Shown: piece after piece, positions 8,241 to 18,140 of the stretch
Numbering within the stretch: the first letter of the stretch is position 1
Layout of the letters: every line of letters starts with the position of its first letter
Assembly: GCA_910586925.1 (NCBI GenBank)
Contig: CAJUKG010000003.1
Coordinates: 169,682-233,681, forward strand
Origin: an uncultured Christensenellaceae bacterium
Lineage (GTDB): Bacteria; Bacillota; Clostridia; Christensenellales; Pumilibacteraceae
Reading direction: 5' to 3'
DNA: 64,000 bases
Translations under genes and position numbers: made by a program
The notes under the pieces: generated by a model
What the model was told of the DNA's origin: nothing
The model's database searches: none
The model's input: the letters and a program-made list of their open reading frames with translations, nothing else

Positions 8241-10493
8241 ATGTACAGAATAGACGACCTAAACGAAATTCAGAAGAATGCGGTGCTCGACACCGAAGGC
8301 GCGGTGCTCGTCACGGCGGGCGCGGGCAGCGGCAAAACCAGACTTTTGACGCACCGAATAGCCCATCTTATAAAAGACTTGCACGTGCCGCCGTACAACA
8401 TTCTCGCCATCACGTTTACAAACAAAGCGGCGAACGAAATGAAATTGCGGCTCGAGAGCATGCTCGGCGAAGCGGACGGGATATGGATTTTTACTTTTCA
8501 CGCCGCGTGCGTAAGAATACTTCGGCGGTTCATCGACCATATAGGGTATAATAAAGATTTCACGATTTACGGCGAAGCGGAAACGAAAGCGGTCGTAAAG
8601 CGTATTTGCAAAGACCGCGCTTATAACGAGGACATGGTCAAACGGATACTGTCCGAGATCTCCGATTGCAAAAACAAAGGGATAATGCCCGAAGATTACG
8701 AAGCGACGCATCCGTATGCACAGGACGGCGACGGCATAGCAAATGCGTTTTTACAGTATCAAGCGACGCTTAAGGCGAACAACGCGCTCGATTATGACGA
8801 CTTGCTCGTACTGACGCTCAAACTTTTGCGCGAGTGCGATACCGCGCGCGCGTTTTATGCAGACAAATTCAGATATATACATATCGACGAATTTCAGGAC
8901 ACCAATACGGTGCAGTACGAGATCGCGAAACTGCTCGCGAGCAAGCACGGCAATATTTTCGCGGTCGGCGATGAGGATCAGTGCATCTATACTTGGCGCG
9001 GCGCGTCAATAGATAATATTTTCGCGTTCCGAAAAGATTTCGGTTGCAAGGTGTACAAGCTCGAGCAAAACTACCGCTCGTCGTCAAATATTCTCGCCGT
9101 GGCTAACCGCATTATCAAAGGCAACACGCAACGGCTCGACAAGAAGCTGTGGACGGAGAACGGCGACGGTAAAAAAGTCGTGTGTTTCGCCGCGGCGACC
9201 GACGGTTACGAAGCGGACTATGTGGTGCGCACGCTGTACGAACTCATTCGCGAGGGCGAATACAACTATTCGGACTGCGCGGTGCTCATGCGGCTCAACG
9301 CACTGTCGCGACCGTTTGAAGAACGGTTTTTGCAATACGGCATACCGCACAGGGTGTACGGCGGATTCAAGTTCTACGATCGCAAAGAAATCAAAGACGT
9401 GCTCGCATATGCGCGGCTTTCCGTAAATACTTACGACGACGAAGCGATATACAGGATAATCAATTTTCCGCGACGCGGTATAGGCGATGCGTCGGTGGAA
9501 AAGATCCGCGATTATACGAAGTCTACCGGTAAAAGCGCGTTCGATATCATCACGCACGCCGAAAGCTATCCGTTCCAAACCGCATTAAAGACCAAACTCG
9601 TCGAGTTCGGCAAGACGCTTGAAAATCTTCATTCCGCGGCGCAGGGCGACATTAAAGCATACTTCAAGTATTTGTTGTTCGAGGTACTCAACGTCGTCGA
9701 TCTGTTCTCGGACGGTGACGAGGACGGCGCGCGGCTCGAGAATATCAACGAGCTTCTCAATTCGGTCGGCGAGTTTTGCAACAACAACGACGGCGCGGGT
9801 CTTTCCGATTATCTGCAAACTGTGTCGCTGTACAGCGATACCGACGATATGAACGGCGACAATGCGGTGACTATCGCGACGGTGCACAGCGCGAAAGGTT
9901 TGGAATTTCCGATCGTGTTCGTAGTCGGACTCGAGGACGGCACGTTCCCGTCGTTGCGCATGAACGAGAACGCCTCGGCACACATGGAGGAAGAACGTCG
10001 GCTTATGTACGTGGCGGTTACTCGCGCAATGAAACGGCTTTTCCTCACTTATGCGAAGTCGCGGTTTTTGTACGGCGAAACGCGGTATAATATCCCGTCG
10101 CGGTTTCTTACCGAGGCGGGGCTTGTCGAACGCAAAGAGAATCCCGCCGATGCGTACACGAGCAGTCCGTCATATCGCGGTATATCGCAGGTCGCAAAAG
10201 CTTCGGCGAGCGGCGGTTACGGCGGGGAAAGTCGGAGCACGTATTCGGGCGAAAAATTCGGCGGCGGGTACAAAAGCGGCTATTCGTCGGGCGGCGCGAA
10301 ACAAGCCGTCGAACATTCGGACAAGTCGCTTTTCACGCCGGGGGCGATCGTCATGCATAAGCGGCTCGGCAAAGGTACTGTGTTGAGCGTGGAAAACGTC
10401 GGCAAGAATTTATATGCGAAAATAGAATTCGAGCGTGGCGGAGTCATGAATCTTGCCGTAGACTTCGCGCCGCTTACCGTTATAAAGGAGTGA
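8241..10493 (+). CDS. pcrA: ATP-dependent 3'-5' DNA helicase, PcrA/UvrD family
   Basis: Predicted 750 residues, the usual size for PcrA. This superfamily 1 helicase acts in replication restart, repair and transcription-coupled processes. The N-terminal LNEIQKNAVLDTEGAVLV is the Q motif. Walker A GAGSGKTR lies near residue 30, DEFQDTN near 216, DEDQCIYTWRGA near 243, and VTIATVHSAKGLEFPIVFV and VAVTRAMKRLFL form motifs V and VI. After a Gly/Ser/Tyr-rich linker (about residues 650-690), the C-terminal GAIVMHKRLGKGTVLSVE segment is the Tudor-like RNA-polymerase-binding domain of PcrA. ATG 8241 is chosen by homology; the frame is open upstream, but that sequence is a shadow of the previous gene. 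Confidence 0.96.
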   Translation: MYRIDDLNEIQKNAVLDTEGAVLVTAGAGSGKTRLLTHRIAHLIKDLHVPPYNILAITFTNKAANEMKLRLESMLGEADGIWIFTFHAACVRILRRFIDHIGYNKDFTIYGEAETKAVVKRICKDRAYNEDMVKRILSEISDCKNKGIMPEDYEATHPYAQDGDGIANAFLQYQATLKANNALDYDDLLVLTLKLLRECDTARAFYADKFRYIHIDEFQDTNTVQYEIAKLLASKHGNIFAVGDEDQCIYTWRGASIDNIFAFRKDFGCKVYKLEQNYRSSSNILAVANRIIKGNTQRLDKKLWTENGDGKKVVCFAAATDGYEADYVVRTLYELIREGEYNYSDCAVLMRLNALSRPFEERFLQYGIPHRVYGGFKFYDRKEIKDVLAYARLSVNTYDDEAIYRIINFPRRGIGDASVEKIRDYTKSTGKSAFDIITHAESYPFQTALKTKLVEFGKTLENLHSAAQGDIKAYFKYLLFEVLNVVDLFSDGDEDGARLENINELLNSVGEFCNNNDGAGLSDYLQTVSLYSDTDDMNGDNAVTIATVHSAKGLEFPIVFVVGLEDGTFPSLRMNENASAHMEEERRLMYVAVTRAMKRLFLTYAKSRFLYGETRYNIPSRFLTEAGLVERKENPADAYTSSPSYRGISQVAKASASGGYGGESRSTYSGEKFGGGYKSGYSSGGAKQAVEHSDKSLFTPGAIVMHKRLGKGTVLSVENVGKNLYAKIEFERGGVMNLAVDFAPLTVIKE

Positions 10494-10496
10494 TCT

Positions 10497-12431
10497 ATGG
10501 CGAAAGACAGAATGTGCGAGCTTGTCGAAAAGCTCAATGATTTGGCTTACCGATACTATGTGCTCGACGAGCCTATAGTGTCGGATAAAGAGTATGACGC
10601 ACTTTACGATGAACTCGTCGCACTCGAAAAGAGCACGGGCGTCACTCTCGACGATTCTCCGACCAAACGCGTCGGCGGCGAACCGCTCAAGGAATTTACG
10701 CAACACAAGCATATCAACAGACTATACAGCCTCGATAAATGCAATACGCAGGACGGACTTCGCGCGTGGTTCGATAAGCTGACTGCCGCGCTCGGCTATC
10801 CGCCCGAGTGCACGCTCGAGTATAAGCTCGACGGGCTTACTATTTGTCTTACGTACGCGAACGGCAAGCTCGTTACCGGCAGTACGCGCGGGAACGGCGA
10901 GGTCGGCGAGAACGTCACGGAGCAGGTCAAGACTATAAAGTCGGTCCCGCTTTCCATTTCGTACGACGGAACGGCGGAAGTGCAGGGCGAAGGCATTATG
11001 CGAATAAGCGCGCTCGAAAAATACAACCGTACCGCCGCAGTGCCGCTTAAAAATCCGCGCAACGCCGTTGCGGGCGCAATTCGCAATCTCGACGTTCGCG
11101 AAACCGCAAAACGCAATCTCGACGTGATTTTTTATAACGTGAACTATATGAGCGAGGGCGGCGGATTGTCGCAGACCGAACAGATAGAATTCATAAAACG
11201 CAATCGGTTCAAAACGGGCATGTGTTTCGTGTCCGACAGTATAGAGAAAATTATCGACAAGATCAATTCCGTGAACAGAAGCTCGCTTGATTTTGCGATC
11301 GACGGCATGGTAATAAAAGTAAACGATCCCGCCGCGCGTGCCGTTCTCGGATATACCGATAAATTCCCGCGCTGGGCGATCGCTTACAAGTTCGAAGCGG
11401 AAGAAACCACAACGTTGCTCAAAGAAGTAGTGTGGCAGGTGGGGCGCACGGGCAAGCTGACGCCGCTCGCAATGCTCGAGCCTGTAGAACTTTGCGGCGC
11501 GACGGTGCAACGGGCGACGCTCAACAATTACGGCGATATACAGCGCAAAAACGTCACGGTCGGATCGCGCGTATTCATTCGGCGCAGTAACGACGTTATT
11601 CCCGAAATTCTCGGCGTCGCGGAGCGCGGCGAGGGCGCGCGCGAGATAGAAAAACCGAGCGTGTGTCCGTGTTGCGGCAGTGCGCTCGAGGAGGAGGGCG
11701 CGAATTTGTTTTGCCCCGACTTTTACGGTTGCCGTGCGCAGGTGGTGGCGCGACTGGAGCATTTTTGCGCGAAAGAATGTATGGACATAGACGGCGTGAG
11801 CATTAAGACCGCCGAGCAGCTTTTCGATAAACTTAACGTGCATTCGGCGTATATGCTGTACTCGCTCGATAAATCCGATCTCGCAAAAATAGACGGGTTC
11901 AAGGATAAGAAGATAGCGAACTTCCTCGCCGCCGTCGAGAAGTCTAAGTCTGTCGACCTGCCGCATTTCATCAACGCGCTTTGCATAGACAACGTGGGAC
12001 GTGTAACAGCCAAAGCTCTCGCCGAGCATTTCGGAAGCCTTGCGGCACTTGTCGCCGCGACGCCCGAAGAACTTATAGAGATACCCGACGTGGGCGGCGT
12101 AGTGGCTCAATCAATCTGCGATTATTTTGCGCGGCACGGCGAGGTCGTCGCCAAGTTTGCCGCGATCGGCATCGACCCGAAATGCGAAAAAACGGAGGGC
12201 GGAAAGTTCGACGGCATGAAGTTCGTGCTCACCGGGTCGCTCGCCGAATTCACCCGCGACGAAGCGCGCAGTGCGATCGAGGCGAACGGCGGGTCGGTAA
12301 TGTCGAGCGTTTCCAAACTCACCGACGTGGTGATCGCGGGCGAGAGCGCGGGGTCCAAACTCGAAAAAGCAAAAAAACTCGGCATAAAAATTATCGACGA
12401 AAAGCAGTTCAAGAGTATGTTAAACGCTTGA
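10497..12431 (+). CDS. ligA: NAD-dependent DNA ligase
   Basis: Predicted 644 residues, slightly shorter than the typical 670. It seals nicks using NAD+. The Ia domain (YRYYVLDEPIVSDKEYDALY) is followed by the adenylation site LEYKLDGL with catalytic K110, TRGNGEVGENVT, then the OB fold, a four-cysteine zinc finger (C390, C393, C407, C413), helix-hairpin-helix repeats and a C-terminal BRCT domain (about residues 570-644, FDGMKFVLTGSLAEFTRDEA). AAGGAG ends six bases before the ATG. It follows pcrA directly, the common pcrA-ligA pair. The stop codon lies inside the -35 box of the next promoter. Confidence 0.97.
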   Translation: MAKDRMCELVEKLNDLAYRYYVLDEPIVSDKEYDALYDELVALEKSTGVTLDDSPTKRVGGEPLKEFTQHKHINRLYSLDKCNTQDGLRAWFDKLTAALGYPPECTLEYKLDGLTICLTYANGKLVTGSTRGNGEVGENVTEQVKTIKSVPLSISYDGTAEVQGEGIMRISALEKYNRTAAVPLKNPRNAVAGAIRNLDVRETAKRNLDVIFYNVNYMSEGGGLSQTEQIEFIKRNRFKTGMCFVSDSIEKIIDKINSVNRSSLDFAIDGMVIKVNDPAARAVLGYTDKFPRWAIAYKFEAEETTTLLKEVVWQVGRTGKLTPLAMLEPVELCGATVQRATLNNYGDIQRKNVTVGSRVFIRRSNDVIPEILGVAERGEGAREIEKPSVCPCCGSALEEEGANLFCPDFYGCRAQVVARLEHFCAKECMDIDGVSIKTAEQLFDKLNVHSAYMLYSLDKSDLAKIDGFKDKKIANFLAAVEKSKSVDLPHFINALCIDNVGRVTAKALAEHFGSLAALVAATPEELIEIPDVGGVVAQSICDYFARHGEVVAKFAAIGIDPKCEKTEGGKFDGMKFVLTGSLAEFTRDEARSAIEANGGSVMSSVSKLTDVVIAGESAGSKLEKAKKLGIKIIDEKQFKSMLNA

Positions 12432-12456
12432 AAATTCGATAAAGTTGTGTTATAAT
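12428..12456 (+). promoter_or_regulatory. SigA-type promoter of the yicC-gmk-rpoZ-coaBC-priA cluster
   Basis: TTGAAA (12428-12433), a 17-base spacer and TATAAT (12451-12456). The -35 box overlaps the ligA stop codon. The 5' leader to yicC would be about 120 bases. A second TATAAT (12531-12536) has no partner -35 at proper spacing. I saw no riboswitch fold in the leader. Confidence 0.75.
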
Positions 12457-12583
12457 ACAGAGTGTTATATTGCAAGGACGGGTATTTTCGCTAAAGGCAA
12501 CGAAATCGAAAAATCAAACCGTACTCGAGATATAATATTAAGCATTTTTGCGAGATCGTCGGTATAACTAAAGGCAGGTGGCT

Positions 12584-13459
12584 GTGAGGAGCATGACAGG
12601 TTACGGCAAGGGCGTCGCGAGTTCGGACGGACGCACCGTCACCGTTGAAATCAAGTCGGTAAACAATCGTTTTTCGGAAATCAACTGCAAACTTCCGAAA
12701 TCAATGATGTATATCGACGATGCTTTACAGAAGTGTATTCGCGAGCGTGCGACGCGCGGCAGTTTCGACGTGTATTTTTCGTACGAGAATCTTTCAGACA
12801 ACGCGAAAAAAGTCACCGTCGATCACGCGCTCGCCAAGGAATACGTCGCCGCTGCAAAGTCTATCCGCGCCGAATTCATGCTCGAGGACGATTATAACGT
12901 AACGGCTTTGCTTCGTACTCCCGAAGTGGTCACGGTGAGCGTGCCCGACGACGACCGCGAGCTTGTGGTGCGGCTTGTGCGCGAAGCGGCTACCCAAGCG
13001 ATGACGCGGCTCGACGAAATGCGACTCAAAGAGGGCAAAGGCATACTCGAGGATCTCACGAAGCTCATAGGCAATCTCGACAGACTTTTGCAGTCGGCTA
13101 AAGAGCGTGCGCCGCTCGTAGTCCGCGACTATAAAACGGGTCTTATCGCGCGGGTAAAAGAGCTTCTCGACGGGTACGAACCGGACGAAGCGAAACTGCT
13201 GAACGAAGTGGCTTTCTTCGCCGACAAAGCGGATATCAACGAAGAAATTTCGAGGCTGTCGTCGCACATATCGCAATTCATGGCGATTTGCGCCGAGAAT
13301 GTGCCGCAGGGCAGACGGCTCGACTTCCTCTCGCAGGAAATGGTGCGCGAAGTCAATACCATGGGCAGCAAGTCCAACGACATTACGCTCACGGGATACG
13401 TCGTCGCAATGAAGAACGAAGTTGAAAAAATCAAAGAACAAATAAGGAACGTGGAATAA
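12584..13459 (+). CDS. yicC: YicC-family endoribonuclease/stress-induced protein
   Basis: Predicted 291 residues. The N-terminal RSMTGYGKG is the family hallmark, and the C-terminal LDFLSQEMVREVNTMGSKSND with VVAMKNEVEKIKEQIRNVE matches the conserved end. The family is described as a cytoplasmic hexameric RNase acting on small RNAs in E. coli; activity here is inferred from homology. GTG 12584 places RSMTGYG directly after the initiator as in relatives, with AAGGCAGG (12571-12578) upstream. GTG 12578 in the same frame is the alternative. The stop TAA shares its last base with the gmk ATG, the standard yicC-gmk-rpoZ arrangement. Confidence 0.92.
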   Translation: MRSMTGYGKGVASSDGRTVTVEIKSVNNRFSEINCKLPKSMMYIDDALQKCIRERATRGSFDVYFSYENLSDNAKKVTVDHALAKEYVAAAKSIRAEFMLEDDYNVTALLRTPEVVTVSVPDDDRELVVRLVREAATQAMTRLDEMRLKEGKGILEDLTKLIGNLDRLLQSAKERAPLVVRDYKTGLIARVKELLDGYEPDEAKLLNEVAFFADKADINEEISRLSSHISQFMAICAENVPQGRRLDFLSQEMVREVNTMGSKSNDITLTGYVVAMKNEVEKIKEQIRNVE

Positions 13460-14061
13460 TGAACAAAGGATTGTTGTTTATCGTGTCCGGTCCGTCCGGC
13501 GCAGGCAAGGGAACGATTTGCGAGCAGGTCCTCGCGCGTACGGGTATGGTGCGTTCGGTGTCCGTCACGACCCGCGCAAAGCGCGAGCACGAGCAGGAGG
13601 GTTTGCATTACTTCTTCCGTACCGAAGAACAGTATCGGCAAATGATAGCCGACGGCGAGTTTTTTGAAACGGCGGAGGTTTTCAACCATTTTTACGGTAC
13701 GCCCAAAGCTCCCGTTCTCGATAACCTCGAAAAAGGCATAGACGTGCTGTGCGAGATAGACGTGCACGGTGCTGCGTCAATCAAGAAGCAGTATCCCGAT
13801 GCGGTTTCGGTTTTCGTAATGACGCCCGACTTCGACGTGCTCGCCGAACGGTTGCGCGGCAGAGGTACGGAAACGGAAGCGAGTCTTAAGACGCGGCTGG
13901 GCAGCGCAAAGCGCGAGCTTGGCAAGTTCAAGCTGTACGACTATATCGTTTTCAACGATACGATAGATGACGCGGTCGAGCAGATGCTCGATATTGTCAC
14001 CGCCGAAAAGTGTAAGGTAAAGAACAATCTCGACAAGATCGCCGCCTTGCTCGGCAAATAA
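13459..14061 (+). CDS. gmk: Guanylate kinase
   Basis: Predicted 200 residues, normal length. It phosphorylates GMP to GDP. P-loop SGPSGAGKGT near residues 10-19, the GMP-binding SVTTRAKREHEQEGLHYFF segment, EFFETAEVFNHFYGTPKAPV and IDVHGAASIKKQYP are all present, followed by RLRGRGTETEASLKTRL of the lid. It overlaps yicC by one base and precedes rpoZ, the usual order in Bacillota. Confidence 0.97.
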   Translation: MNKGLLFIVSGPSGAGKGTICEQVLARTGMVRSVSVTTRAKREHEQEGLHYFFRTEEQYRQMIADGEFFETAEVFNHFYGTPKAPVLDNLEKGIDVLCEIDVHGAASIKKQYPDAVSVFVMTPDFDVLAERLRGRGTETEASLKTRLGSAKRELGKFKLYDYIVFNDTIDDAVEQMLDIVTAEKCKVKNNLDKIAALLGK

Positions 14062-14093
14062 TACATAAATAAATCTTTTGTGAGGTAATAGAT

Positions 14094-14291
14094 ATGTTAG
14101 TAGATCCGCCTATCGACAAACTTGTGGATATTGTAGGCAACAAGTACGCGCTTGTGGGGCTTTTGGGCAAGCGCGCGCGTATGCTCATGGACAAACGTCA
14201 CGACTATCTTGAGCAGGAAGGTATCAACCCCGTTTCGTATGCGGCGAAAGAAGTGTACGAAGGCAAAGTCGAGGGCGTGGAAGAAGGTTGA
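14094..14291 (+). CDS. rpoZ: RNA polymerase subunit omega
   Basis: Predicted 65 residues. DKLVDIVGNKYALVGLLGKRARML matches the conserved omega helices that clamp the beta' subunit C-terminus, and GINPVSYAAKEVYEGKV matches the conserved tail. TGAGGT (14081-14086) supplies the ribosome binding site. Position between gmk and coaBC is canonical. Confidence 0.95.
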   Translation: MLVDPPIDKLVDIVGNKYALVGLLGKRARMLMDKRHDYLEQEGINPVSYAAKEVYEGKVEGVEEG

Positions 14292-14297
14292 TCTTTC

Positions 14298-15479
14298 TTG
14301 AACGCACTCGAGAACAAAACCGTACTCGTCGGCGTTACCGGCGGGATAGCGGCGTATAAAGTGTGCGGTTTGGTTTCGCGGCTCGTAAAGAGCGGCGCGA
14401 CCGTACATGTGATGATGACGCGGAACGCGACGCAATTCGTCGCGCCGCTTTCATTTGAAACATTATCCCGAAACAGGGTGACTGTCGATACTTTCGATCG
14501 CGACTTTACGTGGGAAGTGGAGCACGTGTCGCTTGCGAAAAAGGCGGACGTCGCAATCGTCGCGCCAGCTACGGCGAATGTTATAGCGAAACTCGCTTGC
14601 GGGATAGCCGATGATTTTCTTACGACGACGTTGCTTGCCTGTCGTTGCAAGGTGCTTTTCGCGCCCGCGATGAATACGGCGATGTTCGACAACGTTGCGA
14701 CGCGCGAGAACATGGAAAAGCTCGTTTCGCGCGGATTTATTCCCGTGTACGGTGAGAACGGGTATCTCGCGTGCGGCGATACGGGGGCGGGACGCATGGC
14801 GGAACCCGAAGTGCTTTATGCCGCGATCGAGAACGCTTTGAGCGGCAAAACCGATTACGTCGGCAAACGGGTGCTTGTTACGTCCGGCGCGACCCGTACC
14901 GAAATAGACCCCGTGCGGTTTATCTCCAACCGTTCGAGCGGGAAAATGGGATACGCTATAGCAAACGAAGTAAGCGCGCGCGGCGGCGAGGTCGTGTATA
15001 TCAAAGGTTTTACCGATAAGTTCGACATTCCGTCGAATTGGACGACGGAAAGCGTCAAGACTACGGCGGAGATGTTCGAGGCGGTCAAAAAGCATGCGCC
15101 GAGCTGTGACGTTTGCATTATGGCGGCCGCGCCGTGCGATTACGAAGTCGCGGCGTCGCCGCAAAAAATAAAGAGTAAAACTCTGACCGTAAACTTTACC
15201 AAAGCGGTCGATATAGCGGCGTGGGTGGGCGAAAATACGGATTGTAAGCTCGTCGTATTTGCCGCGGAAACTCAGGACGGCGAACGCAATGCGGTAAAGA
15301 AACTTCAAAGCAAACATGCGGACATGGCGGTGCTTAACGACGTCACCGCGCCCGGGGCGGGCTTCGACGTCGATACGAATATTGCTACGATCGTGACGAG
15401 CAAGGGAAGCGAAAATTTGCCGCTTATGAGCAAGCGCGAACTTGCGGGTATCATTCTCGATAAAACAACGTTATTATGA
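14298..15479 (+). CDS. coaBC: Bifunctional phosphopantothenoylcysteine decarboxylase/phosphopantothenate-cysteine ligase
   Basis: Predicted 393 residues. It carries two consecutive steps of coenzyme A synthesis. The N-terminal flavoprotein CoaC half has VLVGVTGGIAAYK, the catalytic-histidine region WEVEHVSLAKKAD, APAMNTAMFDN and the GYLACGDTGAGRMAEP substrate flap. The C-terminal CoaB half starts near residue 185 with RVLVTSGATRTEIDPVRFISNRSSGKMG. The start is TTG 14298, seven bases after the rpoZ stop, with a GAAGG upstream. No ATG fits the N-terminus. It ends overlapping priA (ATGA). Confidence 0.96.
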   Translation: MNALENKTVLVGVTGGIAAYKVCGLVSRLVKSGATVHVMMTRNATQFVAPLSFETLSRNRVTVDTFDRDFTWEVEHVSLAKKADVAIVAPATANVIAKLACGIADDFLTTTLLACRCKVLFAPAMNTAMFDNVATRENMEKLVSRGFIPVYGENGYLACGDTGAGRMAEPEVLYAAIENALSGKTDYVGKRVLVTSGATRTEIDPVRFISNRSSGKMGYAIANEVSARGGEVVYIKGFTDKFDIPSNWTTESVKTTAEMFEAVKKHAPSCDVCIMAAAPCDYEVAASPQKIKSKTLTVNFTKAVDIAAWVGENTDCKLVVFAAETQDGERNAVKKLQSKHADMAVLNDVTAPGAGFDVDTNIATIVTSKGSENLPLMSKRELAGIILDKTTLL

Positions 15480-17674
15480 TAGCGAAGGTTATTGTGGACA
15501 TTTCCGCGAGCGACGTCGATCGCGTGTTCGATTATCGTGCGATCGACGGTGTGGAGTGCGGCTCGCGGGTATTCGTGCCGTTCGGGCGGCAGAATATCGA
15601 AGGTTACGTGATAGCTCTTTCGGACACGACCGATGTGCCGCAGGAAAAGCTCAAGGATATCACGTCGGTGCTCGACGACCGTCCGATCGTGTCGAAGGAA
15701 TTCCTGCAGTTATGCGATTTTATGACGGAGCGGTTTCACCTCCGCAAAATCGACGTGTTCAGGCTGTTTCTGCCGTCGAAGATGCGCGGCGGGCGAATCA
15801 AATCGCTGGAAAAGATATTCGTATATCTCAATCCCGATTATGCAGAGGTCGATCCCGCGCTCTTTATAAAGAAGTCGGCGACGGCTCAACACGAAGTGTT
15901 CGAGTATATGCTCGATGCGGGTGCCGTAGAGCAGAGCTTTCTCAACGCGAATTTTTCCGCCGCAGCTGTCCGCAATCTCGTTTCGCGCGGGATATTTTTG
16001 ACTCGGCTCGAAAACGTTTTGCGCACGCCTTACAAGAATATCGTGCAAAAAGACGACAGAGTGGTTCTCAATCCCGAGCAGGTCGCGGCAGTCGATACGA
16101 TACTGTCGAGCGATAAACCGACGCTTCTTTTCGGCGTTACGGGCAGCGGCAAAACCGAGGTGTACCTCAACTGTATAGAAAACACTCTCCGAGCGGGAAA
16201 AACGGCTATCATGCTCGTACCCGAAATATCGCTCACGCCGCAGGTAATGCGCATATTCCGCTCGCGGTTCGGCGATGACGTCGCACTGCTTCATTCGGGA
16301 TTGAGCGACGGCGAGCGATTCGACGAATGGCGCAGGCTTCTTACGTGCGACGCGCGCGTCGCGGTGGGAGCGCGGTCGGCGATTTTCGCACCGCTCGACA
16401 ATGTCGGGTTGATCGTTATAGACGAAGAACACGACACGTCGTACATATCGGAGTCGAATCCGCGATACATAACGCGCGAGGTCGCGTTCTTCAGAGCGAA
16501 GTATAACGGCGCGAAAGTGGTCATGGGTTCGGCGACGCCGCTCGCGGAAAGTTTCTATGCCGCCGAAAAAGGCGAGTACACGCTCGCGCGGCTTATCTCG
16601 CGCGCGAATAAGCGCGAGATGCCGAAAATCGACATAGTTAATATGTGCAACGAGGTGACGTACGGCAATTCGGGAATGTTTTCCGCGCCGCTCGTCGAAG
16701 CTCTCGACAAATGTTTGAGCGCGGGAAATCAGGCAATACTTTTTCTCAACCGCCGCGGGTACAGTTCGTACGTCATGTGCAAAAAGTGCGGGTATGTCGC
16801 GAAGTGCGACGACTGCGACGTATCGCTCGTATATCACAAAGACGAGAATCTGTTGAAGTGTCACTACTGCGGCAAACGCTACTCGATGCTCGACCTGTGT
16901 CCGAACTGTAAAAGCCCGCATATAAAACAAGGCTTCATGGGTACCGAGCGCATCGTCGAGCAAGTGAAAGAAATGTTCCCGTCCGCGCGTATAGTGCGCA
17001 TGGATAACGACACTACGCGGTCTAAAGACGCGCACTTAAAACTTCTCGGCGAGTTCGCGTCGGGGAATGCCGATATTCTCGTCGGCACTCAAATGGTGGC
17101 GAAAGGTCACGACTTTGCAAACGTAACGCTCGTCGGCATAATCGACGCGGACATGAGCCTGCATTTTTCCGATTTTCGCGCGGTGGAACGCACGTTTCAG
17201 CTTATAACGCAGGTCGCGGGTCGTGCGGGGCGCGAACAAAAACCGGGCACCGTGATATTGCAAACGTACACGCCCGGGCATTACGTCTATAAGTACGCAT
17301 CCGCATACGATTACGAGGGGTTTTACCGCAAAGAGATCAATTTGTTGCAAACAACGTCGTTTCCGCCGTTTACCGATATATTCCGAGTGCTTGTGTCGTG
17401 CGAGGACGAGGGCGCGGCACTCGACGCGACAAAGCTCGCTACCGACCGCATACGTGAAGTAGCTGCCAAATATCCGAACGCGTTCGTATACTTAAACGCA
17501 ATGCGTTCGCCCAAAAAACGTATTCAGACGAAGCACAGAATGCAGGTGCTCATGCGCATACAGCCGCATCGCGACGACATTCGCGCCGAAATTTACGCGG
17601 CGGCGGACGAGGTGAGCAGAACGTTCCCGCAGGTGACTTGCTTCACCGAAATAAATCCAAACGACTTAAGTTAA
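15476..17674 (+). CDS. priA: Primosomal protein N', replication restart helicase
   Basis: Predicted 732 residues, standard length. PriA recognises stalled forks and reloads the replicative helicase. The N-terminal 3'-DNA-binding domain begins VIVDISASDVDRVFDY. Walker A is GVTGSGKTEVYL and the DExH box is DEEHD. Between the helicase lobes, the zinc-binding region has eight cysteines (CKKCGYVAKCDDC, then CHYCGKRYSMLDLCPNCKS), and GTERIVEQV follows. The later motifs LVGTQMVAKGHDF and AGRAGR are intact. The start ATG overlaps the coaBC stop. Confidence 0.97.
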   Translation: MIAKVIVDISASDVDRVFDYRAIDGVECGSRVFVPFGRQNIEGYVIALSDTTDVPQEKLKDITSVLDDRPIVSKEFLQLCDFMTERFHLRKIDVFRLFLPSKMRGGRIKSLEKIFVYLNPDYAEVDPALFIKKSATAQHEVFEYMLDAGAVEQSFLNANFSAAAVRNLVSRGIFLTRLENVLRTPYKNIVQKDDRVVLNPEQVAAVDTILSSDKPTLLFGVTGSGKTEVYLNCIENTLRAGKTAIMLVPEISLTPQVMRIFRSRFGDDVALLHSGLSDGERFDEWRRLLTCDARVAVGARSAIFAPLDNVGLIVIDEEHDTSYISESNPRYITREVAFFRAKYNGAKVVMGSATPLAESFYAAEKGEYTLARLISRANKREMPKIDIVNMCNEVTYGNSGMFSAPLVEALDKCLSAGNQAILFLNRRGYSSYVMCKKCGYVAKCDDCDVSLVYHKDENLLKCHYCGKRYSMLDLCPNCKSPHIKQGFMGTERIVEQVKEMFPSARIVRMDNDTTRSKDAHLKLLGEFASGNADILVGTQMVAKGHDFANVTLVGIIDADMSLHFSDFRAVERTFQLITQVAGRAGREQKPGTVILQTYTPGHYVYKYASAYDYEGFYRKEINLLQTTSFPPFTDIFRVLVSCEDEGAALDATKLATDRIREVAAKYPNAFVYLNAMRSPKKRIQTKHRMQVLMRIQPHRDDIRAEIYAAADEVSRTFPQVTCFTEINPNDLS

Positions 17675-17687
17675 CCGAGGTATCACT

Positions 17688-18137
17688 ATGGCAAGACGAA
17701 AAATTTACAGGGAAGGCGATGACACCCTTCGCCAAATAAGCAAGCCCGTCACCGAGTTCGACGATAAGCTCGCACAGCTTCTCGACGACATGACAGAAAC
17801 GCTCGCTTACGCCGACGGTGCGGGGCTTGCCGCGCCGCAAATCGGCGTTTTGAAACGCGTATTCGTCGCATCTTTCGACGGGTGCAAAACTTTTATAGAA
17901 GCGGTCAATCCCGAAATCGTCGTACGCAGAGGCAAGCATATCGAGTATGAAGGTTGTTTGTCCATTCCCAACATTCGCGAGCGCGTCGAACGCCCCAAAC
18001 ACGTTACCGTTCATGCGTTCGACCGTCACGGCAATCCCATAGTGCTGAAAGGCAACGGTTTTTCGGCGGCGTGCTTCTGCCACGAGATTGACCACCTCGA
18101 CGGCATACTCTTTATCGACAGGGCGATTAAAAAATAG
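17688..18137 (+). CDS. def: Peptide deformylase
   Basis: Predicted 149 residues. It removes the N-formyl group from nascent proteins. All three active-site motifs are intact: GAGLAAPQIG (near residue 45), EGCLSIP with the metal-binding cysteine (near 88) and HEIDHLDG with the two metal-binding histidines (near 132). The first gene of the def-fmt-rsmB-rlmN group, it follows priA by 13 bases, as in many Bacillota. Confidence 0.97.
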   Translation: MARRKIYREGDDTLRQISKPVTEFDDKLAQLLDDMTETLAYADGAGLAAPQIGVLKRVFVASFDGCKTFIEAVNPEIVVRRGKHIEYEGCLSIPNIRERVERPKHVTVHAFDRHGNPIVLKGNGFSAACFCHEIDHLDGILFIDRAIKK

Positions 18138-18140
18138 CGT

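Noticed and set aside
10722..12110. 462-codon open frame on the - strand opposite ligA
   Set aside because: Shadow of ligA. The His/Arg-rich translation resembles no protein.
15710..17035. 441-codon - strand frame opposite priA
   Set aside because: Shadow of priA with no independent support.
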